Source of the DNA: Methylococcaceae bacterium
Lineage (GTDB): Bacteria; Pseudomonadota; Gammaproteobacteria; Methylococcales; Methylomonadaceae
Assembly (NCBI GenBank): GCA_030693065.1
Contig: JAUYBL010000011.1
Coordinates: 36,949-100,948 of the forward strand
Length of the DNA: 64,000 bases
Direction of reading: 5' to 3'
Part shown: piece by piece, positions 24,609 through 32,191 of the stretch
Numbering within the stretch: the stretch's first letter is position 1
How the letters are laid out: each line of letters starts with the position of its first letter
Notes under the pieces: model-generated
Database searches by the model: none
What the model saw: only the letters and a program-made list of their open reading frames with translations
What the model was told of the DNA's origin: nothing
Translations under genes and position numbers: made by a program

Positions 24609-25271
24609 TTAATCACGCCTTTCTGGAAACTCGCTTAAAAGCCGTTGATAATAGGCATCTATTTTTTTGCAGCTTAATAGCTTGGGCGGTTGCAGATTTT
24701 CCAGATGGGATACAGGAATATTATCGACTGCTTGTTGTAATTGCCGGGCAATTTTATCTTTGATGTGAGCTGTATTTTCGCTGAGGAAAACCAGGGTGGC
24801 TAACCTGTCTTTCATTGGATCATCATATAAATCAATATCCACAACGACCAGATAATTTTTGCTGGCTTGTCGGTATTGTTGGCTTTCCTGGTTTGTACAT
24901 TGGAACTCTTTCAGTTTTATCAAAAAAGCCAACACAAATAAGCTGTCTTTGATTTTGTCCACCAAACTAAATTTTGCAATTTGCTGGTTGATTTTAATAT
25001 CAATATCCGGCATATCTTTTTGGCGATGGACAAATTGTTTAAATCCTTTTAGCTCTATAAAATCTATGCGATTCAAGTGCGGCAAAATTTTTAAAGCATC
25101 TGCCGACTTTGGTTGTTGAATAGAGCATTTTTCTGCCATCCTTGCTTTGGTCGCGTCAAAATCAATCACTGCAGTTTGCGCTTCGAGACAACAGCTTTTA
25201 TCCAATTGACCTAACGCTCTGATTGTAAAGAAACCGTTGCCTTCCCCGAAGGATATTAACCTTTCCAGCAT
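24609..25271 (-). CDS. Possible PD-(D/E)XK nuclease partner of an AAA ATPase
   Basis: A 220-residue protein. D58 followed 14 residues later by E-L-K (73-75), in an R-I-D-F-I-E-L-K-G strand, is the pattern of a PD-(D/E)XK nuclease core, and an acidic strand V-V-V-D-I-D-L-Y-D-D follows near 150. No zinc finger, HNH or TOPRIM signature is evident. The gene starts 5 bp after the stop of the ATPase gene. I chose the ATG at 25271; a TTG five codons upstream is possible. Codon use is AT-rich. The nuclease assignment is an inference from one motif, and the family is unknown to me. Confidence 0.5.
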   Translation of the reverse strand: MLERLISFGEGNGFFTIRALGQLDKSCCLEAQTAVIDFDATKARMAEKCSIQQPKSADALKILPHLNRIDFIELKGFKQFVHRQKDMPDIDIKINQQIAKFSLVDKIKDSLFVLAFLIKLKEFQCTNQESQQYRQASKNYLVVVDIDLYDDPMKDRLATLVFLSENTAHIKDKIARQLQQAVDNIPVSHLENLQPPKLLSCKKIDAYYQRLLSEFPERRD

Positions 25272-25276
25272 AGTAA

Positions 25277-26575
25277 TTAATCCCAAACCAAATTATGTAA
25301 TGGCTCGGCTAATTTAATGAATATTTCGTTAATATTTTCAGTGACATCCTTAATTTCAGAGCTGATCCCGTTGCTCTCGGCCAGGTAATAAGCCGTTCGA
25401 TCTTCCAGCCCCATTTTTTCGCTAAAGGTTTTTAGGGCTTGAATCATTTCAGGGCTATGCGAAGTCAATAAAACCGGAATGTCGTTTTTTACTAAGGTCA
25501 CGATTAGTTTAGCGTATTCCACTTGCCATTTTGGATGCAGATGGATTTCCGGTTCGTCAATAATAAGCAAGCTGCGGTCATTGAGCATATTGGCTTGAAT
25601 TAACAGCTGGATTATCCCAAATGACTTTAAACCTGTCGCGGTATTTATGGATTTGAATTTTGTATCGCCATTTTTATTAAAGTAGAAGTCTCTGTCTTGT
25701 TTTTCAAATGAAAATCCTGATCCTTTTGTTATGTTCGTAATATCAGCCAACAAAGCATCTAATTTACTTTCAAATAAACTAACCTGTTGAATTGAAAAAT
25801 ATTGGGCATTTTCCAGTTTAGAAATTAAGTCCTTTACATGTAGTGCGACTTTAGGACGAGCAATCCTAAATACCCGCTCACTTCTATCCTCCGATATTTC
25901 AAATAGGGTTGAAGCTGAACGGATTAGCTCATACATTTGCAAAAAAATAGGCGTTTCTATAAAAGTGACATCATTAAAGAATAAATCATCATGGAGTTCT
26001 AAGTATTTGACTTTATTGCGCTCTATAGAAATACCAAAGATTTTGTTTGCCCCTTCTGACAGATTAATAGTAGAAACTAAATCCGAATTTTTTGGAGTCA
26101 ATTCAAAATAAAATTCGGAAATGAAAGCCTTTGTTAGAGCTCTTTTAATAATTAACGTTTTATTTTCATCTTCTATGTATGTTTTTTTTATCGATTCAAG
26201 ATTTTCAATAACATCAAAGGCATTAATCTTTCTTAAAAGGAAAATTTTATCCTCAATTAAGGCAATTGGATCTTCAGTCTTTTTTAGTTCCATCGAAAAT
26301 GAGGGCGGATAAAATGCTCCTTTAATCTCCGAATTCTCTTTAAAATCATATTCTTTACGGAGTTGAAAATATGTTTTTTCGATTAGCTCAAAAGCTCTAT
26401 CTGATTTACTTTCGTTCAAATCTTGCTCGTAACGATTAAAAGCTTTTATTAAAGAAAATATAAGCTTGCCCACGGTACTTTTGCCAGTGTCATTTTCACC
26501 AGCAATAACCGTCAAGCCGTCCAATTTAATATCGGCATGCCGTATCATTCCAATATTTTCCAATTGCAATCTCAT
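25277..26575 (-). CDS. OLD/SMC-like AAA ATPase of a two-gene module
   Basis: A 432-residue ATPase. Walker A is G-E-N-D-T-G-K-S-T at 26-34, in the L-T-V-I-A-G-E-N context typical of OLD, RecF and defence ATPases. The middle is long and helical (about 60-300). The Walker B/D-loop region D-E-P-E-I-H-L-H-P follows near 340, and a T-S-H-S-P-E switch near 375. No TOPRIM domain is fused, unlike OLD or GajA, so the small downstream protein may be the effector. The ATG at 26575 is used because the conserved M-R-L-Q-L-E-N starts there. Sequence is markedly AT-rich compared with nifA and nifB on either side. Confidence 0.8.
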   Translation of the reverse strand: MRLQLENIGMIRHADIKLDGLTVIAGENDTGKSTVGKLIFSLIKAFNRYEQDLNESKSDRAFELIEKTYFQLRKEYDFKENSEIKGAFYPPSFSMELKKTEDPIALIEDKIFLLRKINAFDVIENLESIKKTYIEDENKTLIIKRALTKAFISEFYFELTPKNSDLVSTINLSEGANKIFGISIERNKVKYLELHDDLFFNDVTFIETPIFLQMYELIRSASTLFEISEDRSERVFRIARPKVALHVKDLISKLENAQYFSIQQVSLFESKLDALLADITNITKGSGFSFEKQDRDFYFNKNGDTKFKSINTATGLKSFGIIQLLIQANMLNDRSLLIIDEPEIHLHPKWQVEYAKLIVTLVKNDIPVLLTSHSPEMIQALKTFSEKMGLEDRTAYYLAESNGISSEIKDVTENINEIFIKLAEPLHNLVWD

Positions 26576-26824
26576 TTTTAAATCCTTAACTGCTGGGAAG
26601 CCCATCAAAACGCGGTTATTGTGCGTTAGATTTTAAATTTCCTGTCATTGTAACTCAGAACACCAAACGGGTTTGCAAGGTGAAATAGAAAAGCAGCTTG
26701 AATAATTGGAACTGGAATAATAACTCAATACTTTCAAGTGCTGCGGCGATAAAGATAAAACATCTTTCATAATGCTACGGCTTTTTTGAATATCCTTTGG
26801 CGTAGATTTTTATTTAAGCCTCTT

Positions 26825-26840
26825 TGTCCTATTAATTACA
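26825..26840. promoter_or_regulatory. NifA upstream activator site 1 (nifB)
   Basis: TGTCCTATTAATTACA is a perfect TGT-N10-ACA element about 100 bp upstream of the -24 box. Confidence 0.7.
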
Positions 26841-26857
26841 AAACCCAAAAACATGAC

Positions 26858-26873
26858 TGTTGCTTTTACAACA
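26858..26873. promoter_or_regulatory. NifA upstream activator site 2 (nifB)
   Basis: TGTTGCTTTTACAACA is a perfect TGT-N10-ACA element about 65 bp upstream of the -24 box and 33 bp from site 1. Confidence 0.75.
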
Positions 26874-26935
26874 ATCCAGTCATTCATTAAATAATAAAGA
26901 CATATAAATCAATTACATAAAATAAAATATCACCC

Positions 26936-26952
26936 TTGGCATGGCCTGTGCA
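26936..26952 (+). promoter_or_regulatory. Sigma-54 promoter of the nifB operon
   Basis: TTGGCATGGCCTGTGCA has GG-N10-GC spacing, and GTGCA differs from TTGCA by one base. The expected transcription start is near 26963, which rules out an ATG at 26941 as the nifB start. Confidence 0.78.
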
Positions 26953-26991
26953 TTTACTTTTTCAAGTCAACACACAACCGAGGTCAAGACG

Positions 26992-28494
26992 ATGCAATTG
27001 CCAGTATTGAATGATGCCCCTGCCCATGCAGCGGATAAAAAAGGCGGCTGCGCCGCGAGCTCCTGCGGTACCACCGATAATCAAATGGATTCATTGCCTG
27101 ATTCGATACGGGAAAAAGTCCAGAATCATCCGTGTTATTCAGAAGATGCTCACCATTACTTTGCACGCATGCATGTGGCTGTAGCGCCTGCATGTAATAT
27201 CCAATGCCATTACTGTAATCGTAAATACGATTGCTCCAATGAATCTCGTCCCGGCGTGGTATCGGAAGTGTTAACGCCGGATCAAGCAGTCAAAAAGACT
27301 ATGGCGGTCGCGGCGACTATCCCGCAAATGACGGTATTAGGCATCGCCGGCCCCGGTGATCCATTAGCCAATCCTGAACGTACCTTTGAGACTTTCCGCC
27401 GCTTAAGCGAAGAAGCGCCGGACATTAAACTGTGCGTTTCGACCAACGGCCTGGCGTTGCCCGATTCGGTAGAGGAATTATCCAAACACAATATCGATCA
27501 CGTCACCATCACCATAAATTGCGTGGATCCTGAAATCGGCGCGAAGATTTATCCGTGGATTTTCTGGAACAACAAACGCATTAAAGGCGTGAAAGGCGCG
27601 AAAATCCTGATTGAACAGCAACAAAAAGGCCTGGAGATGCTGATTGCCAAGGGCATTTTAGTGAAGGTCAATTCGGTGATGATTCCAGGTGTCAACGATC
27701 AGCATTTGGCGGAAGTCAGCAAGGTTGTTAAATCCAAAGGCGCGTTTTTGCATAACGTAATGCCGCTGATTGCTGAAGCCGAACATGGCACTTTTTACGG
27801 CGTGATGGGTCAACGCGGTCCGACTCCGGATGAGCTACAAGACTTACAAGACAGCTGCTCCGGCGATATGAACATGATGCGTCATTGTCGCCAATGCCGT
27901 GCCGATGCAGTTGGATTGTTGGGTGAAGATCGCGGCGATGAATTTACGATTGATAAGATCGAAGAAATGGACATTGACTATCAAGCGGCAATGGAAAAAC
28001 GTGCGGTGATTCATCAAGCCATACAGGCGGAAATGGACAGCAAACGTTTGGAAAAAGCGACTAAAGCTCAGCAGCATAAAGAAGAACCCAAACTGACTAC
28101 CCGCCCGGTATTAATGGCGGTCGCCACCAGCGGTCAAGGTGTAATTAACGTTCACTTCGGCCATGCCAAAGAATTCCTGATTTATGAAGCCTCGCCGGAC
28201 GGTGTGCGTTTTATCAGTCATCGCAAAGCCGATCAATACTGCGGCGGCGACACCTCATGCGGCGACGGTGAGAGCGTGTTGCAAGTAACAGTCCGGGCAT
28301 TGGCAGGATGCGAAGCGGTATTGTGTTCCAAAGTCGGTTATGAACCTTGGGAAATGCTCGAAGCTGCGGGTATTGCGCCCAATGGTGAACATGCGATGGA
28401 ACCTATCGAGGAGGCTGTGATGGCAGTTTATAAAGAAATGGCGGCAGCGGGTAAGTTGGACTCGACGCCTGAAGCGGCCAGGGCAAGTGCTTAA
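26992..28494 (+). CDS. nifB: NifB, FeMo-co precursor (NifB-co) synthase
   Basis: A 500-residue two-domain protein. The radical SAM domain has C68-x3-C72-x2-C75 (A-C-N-I-Q-C-H-Y-C), further conserved Cys in C-R-Q-C-R near 295, and an A-G-P-G-D-P motif. The C-terminal NifX-like domain starts near 375 (V-A-T-S-G-Q-G-V-I-N-V-H-F-G-H-A). It fuses two [4Fe-4S] clusters with a SAM-derived carbide to make NifB-co. GAGG lies 8 nt before the ATG at 26992, inside the expected leader. It leads the nifB-to-nifQ operon. Confidence 0.96.
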   Translation: MQLPVLNDAPAHAADKKGGCAASSCGTTDNQMDSLPDSIREKVQNHPCYSEDAHHYFARMHVAVAPACNIQCHYCNRKYDCSNESRPGVVSEVLTPDQAVKKTMAVAATIPQMTVLGIAGPGDPLANPERTFETFRRLSEEAPDIKLCVSTNGLALPDSVEELSKHNIDHVTITINCVDPEIGAKIYPWIFWNNKRIKGVKGAKILIEQQQKGLEMLIAKGILVKVNSVMIPGVNDQHLAEVSKVVKSKGAFLHNVMPLIAEAEHGTFYGVMGQRGPTPDELQDLQDSCSGDMNMMRHCRQCRADAVGLLGEDRGDEFTIDKIEEMDIDYQAAMEKRAVIHQAIQAEMDSKRLEKATKAQQHKEEPKLTTRPVLMAVATSGQGVINVHFGHAKEFLIYEASPDGVRFISHRKADQYCGGDTSCGDGESVLQVTVRALAGCEAVLCSKVGYEPWEMLEAAGIAPNGEHAMEPIEEAVMAVYKEMAAAGKLDSTPEAARASA

Positions 28495-28498
28495 TTTA

Positions 28499-28600
28499 TC
28501 GTTCCCACGCTCCGGCGTGGGAATGCCGACTGAGATGCTCTGCGTCTCACACCGCAGGAGCGGTGCAGAATCTGTTCCCACGCCAGAGCGTGGGAACGAT
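28499..28600. repeat. Two GTTCCCACGC palindromes between nifB and fdxN
   Basis: The hairpins GTTCCCACGC-TC-CGGCGTGGGAA (28501) and GTTCCCACGC-CA-GAGCGTGGGAAC (28574) flank a GAGATGCTCTGCGTCTCACA stretch. The family is the same as at 9313-9332. Transcribed hairpins here could set relative levels of nifB and the genes after it. Confidence 0.75.
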
Positions 28601-28618
28601 AAGAATTAGGAGTTTGTC

Positions 28619-28897
28619 ATGGCAGTAAAAATTATTGAATCTTGCGTTAATTGCTTTGCTTGTGAGCCGGTCTGTCCAAGTAAAGCCATTTATGAAGCCA
28701 AGCCGCATTTTTTGGTTGATGCTAAAAAATGCACTGAGTGCGAAGGCGATTTTCCGGTTCATCAATGCGCCAGTATCTGTCCCATTGAGGGTGCAATTCT
28801 GGATTCGTTAGGTGTAGCGTTTAACCCTCCCGGATCGTTAACCGGCATTCCGCCGGAAAAAATGGCGGAAGCCATGGCCGAGTTACAGGCCCACTAA
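28619..28897 (+). CDS. fdxN: FdxN-type 2[4Fe-4S] ferredoxin
   Basis: A 92-residue ferredoxin. The first motif is C-V-N-C-F-A-C-E-P-V-C-P. The second is the long-loop form C-T-E-C-x8-C-A-S-I-C-P-I, usual for nifB-linked FdxN. TTAGGAG precedes the ATG. FdxN is an electron donor for NifB-co synthesis in Azotobacter and for nitrogenase in rhizobia. Confidence 0.92.
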   Translation: MAVKIIESCVNCFACEPVCPSKAIYEAKPHFLVDAKKCTECEGDFPVHQCASICPIEGAILDSLGVAFNPPGSLTGIPPEKMAEAMAELQAH

Positions 28898-28912
28898 CTT
28901 AGGGGCATTCTG

Positions 28913-29335
28913 ATGGCTACCATCACTTTCTATGAAAAGCCCGGTTGCGTTAACAATACCCGGCAAAAGAAACTGTTAGCAGCAGCGGGCCATCAAGTGC
29001 TAGCCAAAAACTTGTTAACCGAAAACTGGCAACCAGAACGTTTACGGGCTTTTTTCGGTGATATGGCGGTACGCGATTGGTTTAACTACAGCGCACCGGC
29101 GATTAAACATGGCGAAATTGATCCTGAGCAACTGACGGAACAGCAAGCCTTAGCATTAATGCTGGAAACTCCGTTGTTAATCCGCCGCCCGTTGATGCAA
29201 GTGGGCGATCGTTTGCTGGCAGGCTTCGATCAGCAAGTGGTAGACAACTGGATTGGCTTAACTGAAATCGAGACAACGACTGATTTGGAAAGTTGTCCCA
29301 AATCACTTGCTCAAACAAGTTGCAGTCATGAGTAA
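28913..29335 (+). CDS. nifO: NifO, ArsC/Spx-like nitrogenase-associated protein
   Basis: A 140-residue thioredoxin-fold protein of the ArsC/Spx family. The N-terminal F-Y-E-K-P-G-C-V-N-N-T-R-Q keeps one active-site Cys. L-I-R-R-P-L-M-Q-V-G and a G-F-D-Q-x-V-V-D-N-W-I-G end match the nif-associated branch. NifO affects molybdenum use between nitrogenase and nitrate reductase in Azotobacter. It lies 15 bp after fdxN and overlaps the next gene by 8 bp. Confidence 0.88.
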   Translation: MATITFYEKPGCVNNTRQKKLLAAAGHQVLAKNLLTENWQPERLRAFFGDMAVRDWFNYSAPAIKHGEIDPEQLTEQQALALMLETPLLIRRPLMQVGDRLLAGFDQQVVDNWIGLTEIETTTDLESCPKSLAQTSCSHE

Positions 29336-30608
29336 GTTACCGATCTTAACCATTGATGGCGCACCACAGGCGATTGAGTTGTCGCCAAGAGTGCATTGGA
29401 TAGGCGCCCTAGACCCTAACTTACGCAACTTCGACATCATTTTAAAAACCGCCAATGGCACGTCTTACAACGCCTATATCGTTAGAGGCAGTGAGGGCGT
29501 GGCGATTATCGATACCGTCAAAGAAGCTTATGCAGGCGATTTTTTCGCACGTTTGGAGTCAGTCGCACGTTATGACGAAATTACTGTCATCGTCTTAAAT
29601 CATTTGGAACCGGATCACACTGGTGCCTTACCTGAACTGATGCGCCGGGCGCCGCAAGCCCAGCTTTACATTTCCCAAAAAGCTCAATCCATGCTCAAAG
29701 CGCTGTTAAAACAGGATGAATTCGATTTTACGCCGGTAATGACCGGCGACAAGGTATCGCTGGGCGATCGCACCTTAGAATTTTTGCACACGCCCTATCT
29801 GCATTGGCCGGATACCCAATGCACTTATTTGATAGAAGAGAAAACCTTGTTTTCCGGCGATGTGTTTGGCTGCCATTTTTGCGATGTGCGTTTATTCAAC
29901 GATGAAGTCGGTGATTTTCGCTTCTCGTTTGAATATTACTACGCCCACATCATGCGGCCGTTTAAAGAGTATGTAAATCGAGCACTGGCGCTGATTGAGC
30001 CGTTAGCACTCAATAAAATATTACCTGCGCACGGCCCGCTGTTACGAGATCAACCGCAAAAATATGTCCAGCGTTATCGCGAACTATCAAGCTCTGCATT
30101 GCAAAGTGAAATCAGTGTCGGCGAAAAAACCCTATTGATTTTTTACATCAGTTCTTACGGCAATACCCGGCGCATGGCCGAAGCTGTTTATGAAGGCGCA
30201 ATGGCCGTTGAGCATGTACGCGTCTCGTTATACGACCTGGAAGGCAGTGAAATTTCACCCTTCGTTGATTTAATTGAAGGTGCGGACGGCATCATGTTTG
30301 GCACGCCGACCATCAACGGCGATGCGGTCAAACCGGTGTGGGATTTGTTGTCGTCATTGGCAGTGGTCAATCTCAAATCTAAATTGGGCGGTGTATTCGG
30401 CTCATATGGCTGGACCGGCGAAGGCGTAAAAATGGTTGAGGACCGGTTACGAGGACTCAAGTTGCGTGTGCCGATTCCAGGCATACGCATCAAGTTAATT
30501 CCGACAGATGAAGAAATTCAACTCTGTCGAGATTTCGGGCATGACATGGCTCTGGATTTAATGGGTTTAAGACAAGCCAAAGTGATTGATATGGCTGATC
30601 TTGCTTAA
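29328..30608 (+). CDS. FprA-type flavodiiron protein (A-type flavoprotein)
   Basis: A 426-residue protein. The N-terminal metallo-beta-lactamase-like diiron domain has the ligands H92-x-E94-x-D96-H97, a His in T-P-Y-L-H-W-P-D, the Asp of S-G-D-V-F-G and the His of P-A-H-G-P. The C-terminal flavodoxin domain (from about 265) has S-S-Y-G-N-T-R-R-M-A. All diiron ligands seem present, so oxygen or NO reduction is plausible. Inside the nifB operon it could scavenge oxygen or pass electrons near nitrogenase; this is inferred. The ATG at 29328 is used. Confidence 0.9.
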   Translation: MSKLPILTIDGAPQAIELSPRVHWIGALDPNLRNFDIILKTANGTSYNAYIVRGSEGVAIIDTVKEAYAGDFFARLESVARYDEITVIVLNHLEPDHTGALPELMRRAPQAQLYISQKAQSMLKALLKQDEFDFTPVMTGDKVSLGDRTLEFLHTPYLHWPDTQCTYLIEEKTLFSGDVFGCHFCDVRLFNDEVGDFRFSFEYYYAHIMRPFKEYVNRALALIEPLALNKILPAHGPLLRDQPQKYVQRYRELSSSALQSEISVGEKTLLIFYISSYGNTRRMAEAVYEGAMAVEHVRVSLYDLEGSEISPFVDLIEGADGIMFGTPTINGDAVKPVWDLLSSLAVVNLKSKLGGVFGSYGWTGEGVKMVEDRLRGLKLRVPIPGIRIKLIPTDEEIQLCRDFGHDMALDLMGLRQAKVIDMADLA

Positions 30609-30619
30609 TATTTTTTTAA

Positions 30620-30925
<306 letters not shown>

Positions 30926-30994
30926 AACACTATTGAGTCACTGCCATTAAGCAAACTGTATGCCGCAATAAACCAGTTTGAACGTGAGTGAAAA

Positions 30995-31080
30995 CTGGCG
31001 TTTCCGGCACACCTAGCACCAAAAGTCGCCGAAAACGACCGACTTTAGCTATGCTCCGTCGGTCTTATTCCGGCCTACAT
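30995..31080. repeat. MITE-like repeat with GTTTCCGGCAC and GGCCTACA ends
   Basis: GGCGTTTCCGGCACACCTAG at the left and GGTCTTATTCCGGCCTACAT at the right match the ends of the repeat at 16653-16769, with a CGACCGAC / GTCGGTC inner stem. It fills most of the gap between the two [2Fe-2S] ferredoxin genes. Confidence 0.65.
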
Positions 31081-31152
31081 TTGCAAGCCAGTGACGTTTT
31101 ATTGTTGCTACAAATAAGCAACGCCACAGCTATTTTTATTTAGGAGAAAACC

Positions 31153-31503
31153 ATGGCTTTAGTTACCTTTTCAAATCCCGAATATCGGGATAAAACCGTC
31201 TATGCCGTTGCCGGCAGCCATACCGAATCACTTTTGAAACTGGCACGGGAAAACAAAATCCCCATCAATTATGAATGTGAAGATGGCGAATGCGGCACCT
31301 GCTTGGTTAAAGTCAGCAGTGTTGATCAAAAACATCAACGCATGGGCGGCCCATTAACTGAAAAAGAAAAAGCAGTGCTGCAATCCAGTGGCAAAATCAC
31401 CAAAGCTGAAATGGAGCAAATGATTGTCGATGACCTGCCCTCGCCCTGGCGTCTGGCCTGCCAGATGATAGTCAGGGATGAAGATATTCTGGTCGAATAT
31501 TAA
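31153..31503 (+). CDS. Shethna protein II-like [2Fe-2S] ferredoxin (FeSII)
   Basis: A 116-residue protein whose pattern follows Azotobacter FeSII: I-N-Y-E-C-E-D-G-E-C-G-T-C-L-V-K-V, a linker with L-T-E-K-E-K-A-V-L-Q-S-S-G-K-I, then L-P-S-P-W-R-L-A-C-Q and the end D-E-D-I-L-V-E-Y. FeSII binds both nitrogenase components under oxygen stress to form an inactive but protected complex. A TTAGGAG site precedes it. The match covers the FeSII-specific insert of about 40 residues as well as the cluster ligands, which argues against a generic ferredoxin. Confidence 0.85.
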   Translation: MALVTFSNPEYRDKTVYAVAGSHTESLLKLARENKIPINYECEDGECGTCLVKVSSVDQKHQRMGGPLTEKEKAVLQSSGKITKAEMEQMIVDDLPSPWRLACQMIVRDEDILVEY

Positions 31504-31505
31504 TC

Positions 31506-32081
31506 ATGTCACCCGCTCTCCAACATCAGGACAACCGGGAGCTGATCTATTCCCGTTTAACGTCAGTAACATTGATGTCTCCAAATCATGAGTGGCTCGC
31601 CTGCATGACGGCCAGTTGGTGTGATGGACAAGGCGTGTTACCTGACTTCCTGGGGTTGGAGGCTGAGCAGTTCAGCTTGTTAATTACGCATTTTTTTCCC
31701 GGCTGCGCCATTCCAGAACAAGCGCCATCCGGCAGTAAACTGGATTTCAGCCGCATGCTGGAAAAACAGGACCTGGTCAATCTGTTAAAACTCTATGCCA
31801 AACCTAATAGCCCGGAAATTGCCTGGATTATCGACATCATCGTCGCCGGTTGTTTAGGTAGCGACCACTTATGGCAGGATTTAGGTCTCTGGTCGCGTTC
31901 GCAATTAAGTGCAATGCTGCACTACAACTTCCCTGAATTAGCCGCAAGAAACAACAAGGATATGAAATGGAAAAAGTTTTTGTATAAACAGCTTTGCGAA
32001 GCAGAAGGCTTGTATCTATGCCGCGCTCCGTCTTGCGAAGTCTGCATTGACTACCCTAAATGTTTTGGCCCTGAGGGCTAA
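31506..32081 (+). CDS. nifQ: NifQ, molybdenum donor for FeMo-co
   Basis: A 191-residue protein ending in the NifQ cluster motif C-R-A-P-S-C-E-V-C-I-D-Y-P-K-C-F-G-P-E-G (Cx4Cx2Cx5C). The middle has I-V-A-G-C-L-G-S-D-H-L-W-Q-D-L-G. NifQ carries a Mo-Fe-S cluster and delivers Mo to NifEN/NifH. It begins 2 bp after the FeSII stop. Confidence 0.93.
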   Translation: MSPALQHQDNRELIYSRLTSVTLMSPNHEWLACMTASWCDGQGVLPDFLGLEAEQFSLLITHFFPGCAIPEQAPSGSKLDFSRMLEKQDLVNLLKLYAKPNSPEIAWIIDIIVAGCLGSDHLWQDLGLWSRSQLSAMLHYNFPELAARNNKDMKWKKFLYKQLCEAEGLYLCRAPSCEVCIDYPKCFGPEG

Positions 32082-32172
32082 TACCAATCCCAATAAGTTT
32101 TTATTTAAAACCCTCATCCTAACCTTCTCCGGTTGGAGAAGGGATAGTAGGTGAACTTATTGGGATTGGTAT
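32081..32172. mobile_element. 92-bp MITE-like element with 19-bp terminal inverted repeats
   Basis: ATACCAATCCCAATAAGTT at 32081-32099 is the exact complement of AACTTATTGGGATTGGTAT at 32154-32172. An inner stem CCTTCTCC-GGTT-GGAGAAGG lies in the middle. It abuts the nifQ stop and separates the nif island from sbcC. There is no coding capacity, so any movement would need a transposase in trans. Confidence 0.75.
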
Positions 32173-32191
32173 AAGCCGCCTGCCGCGTAAT

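Larger units (their letters stand above)
26576..26991. promoter_or_regulatory. nifB control region
   Basis: This 416-bp space has no credible gene. Its right part holds two NifA sites (26825-26840 and 26858-26873) and the nifB -24/-12 promoter. The left part is AT-rich sequence belonging to the end of the ATPase insert, and I see nothing else in it. Confidence 0.7.

Noticed and set aside
24609..25271. PtuB-like HNH or DUF4435 effector
   Set aside because: No H-N-H/Cys motif and no TOPRIM-like E...D-x-D pattern typical of those effectors; only the D-x14-E-L-K signature is visible.
26941..26991. A NifB start at 26941
   Set aside because: That ATG lies inside the -24/-12 promoter, upstream of the expected transcription start.
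30926..31152. A sigma-54 promoter in front of the FeSII gene
   Set aside because: TCCGGCCTACATTTGCAAG has GG-N9-GC, one base short, and lies at the end of a repeat; no NifA site is present. FeSII is more simply part of the nifB transcript.
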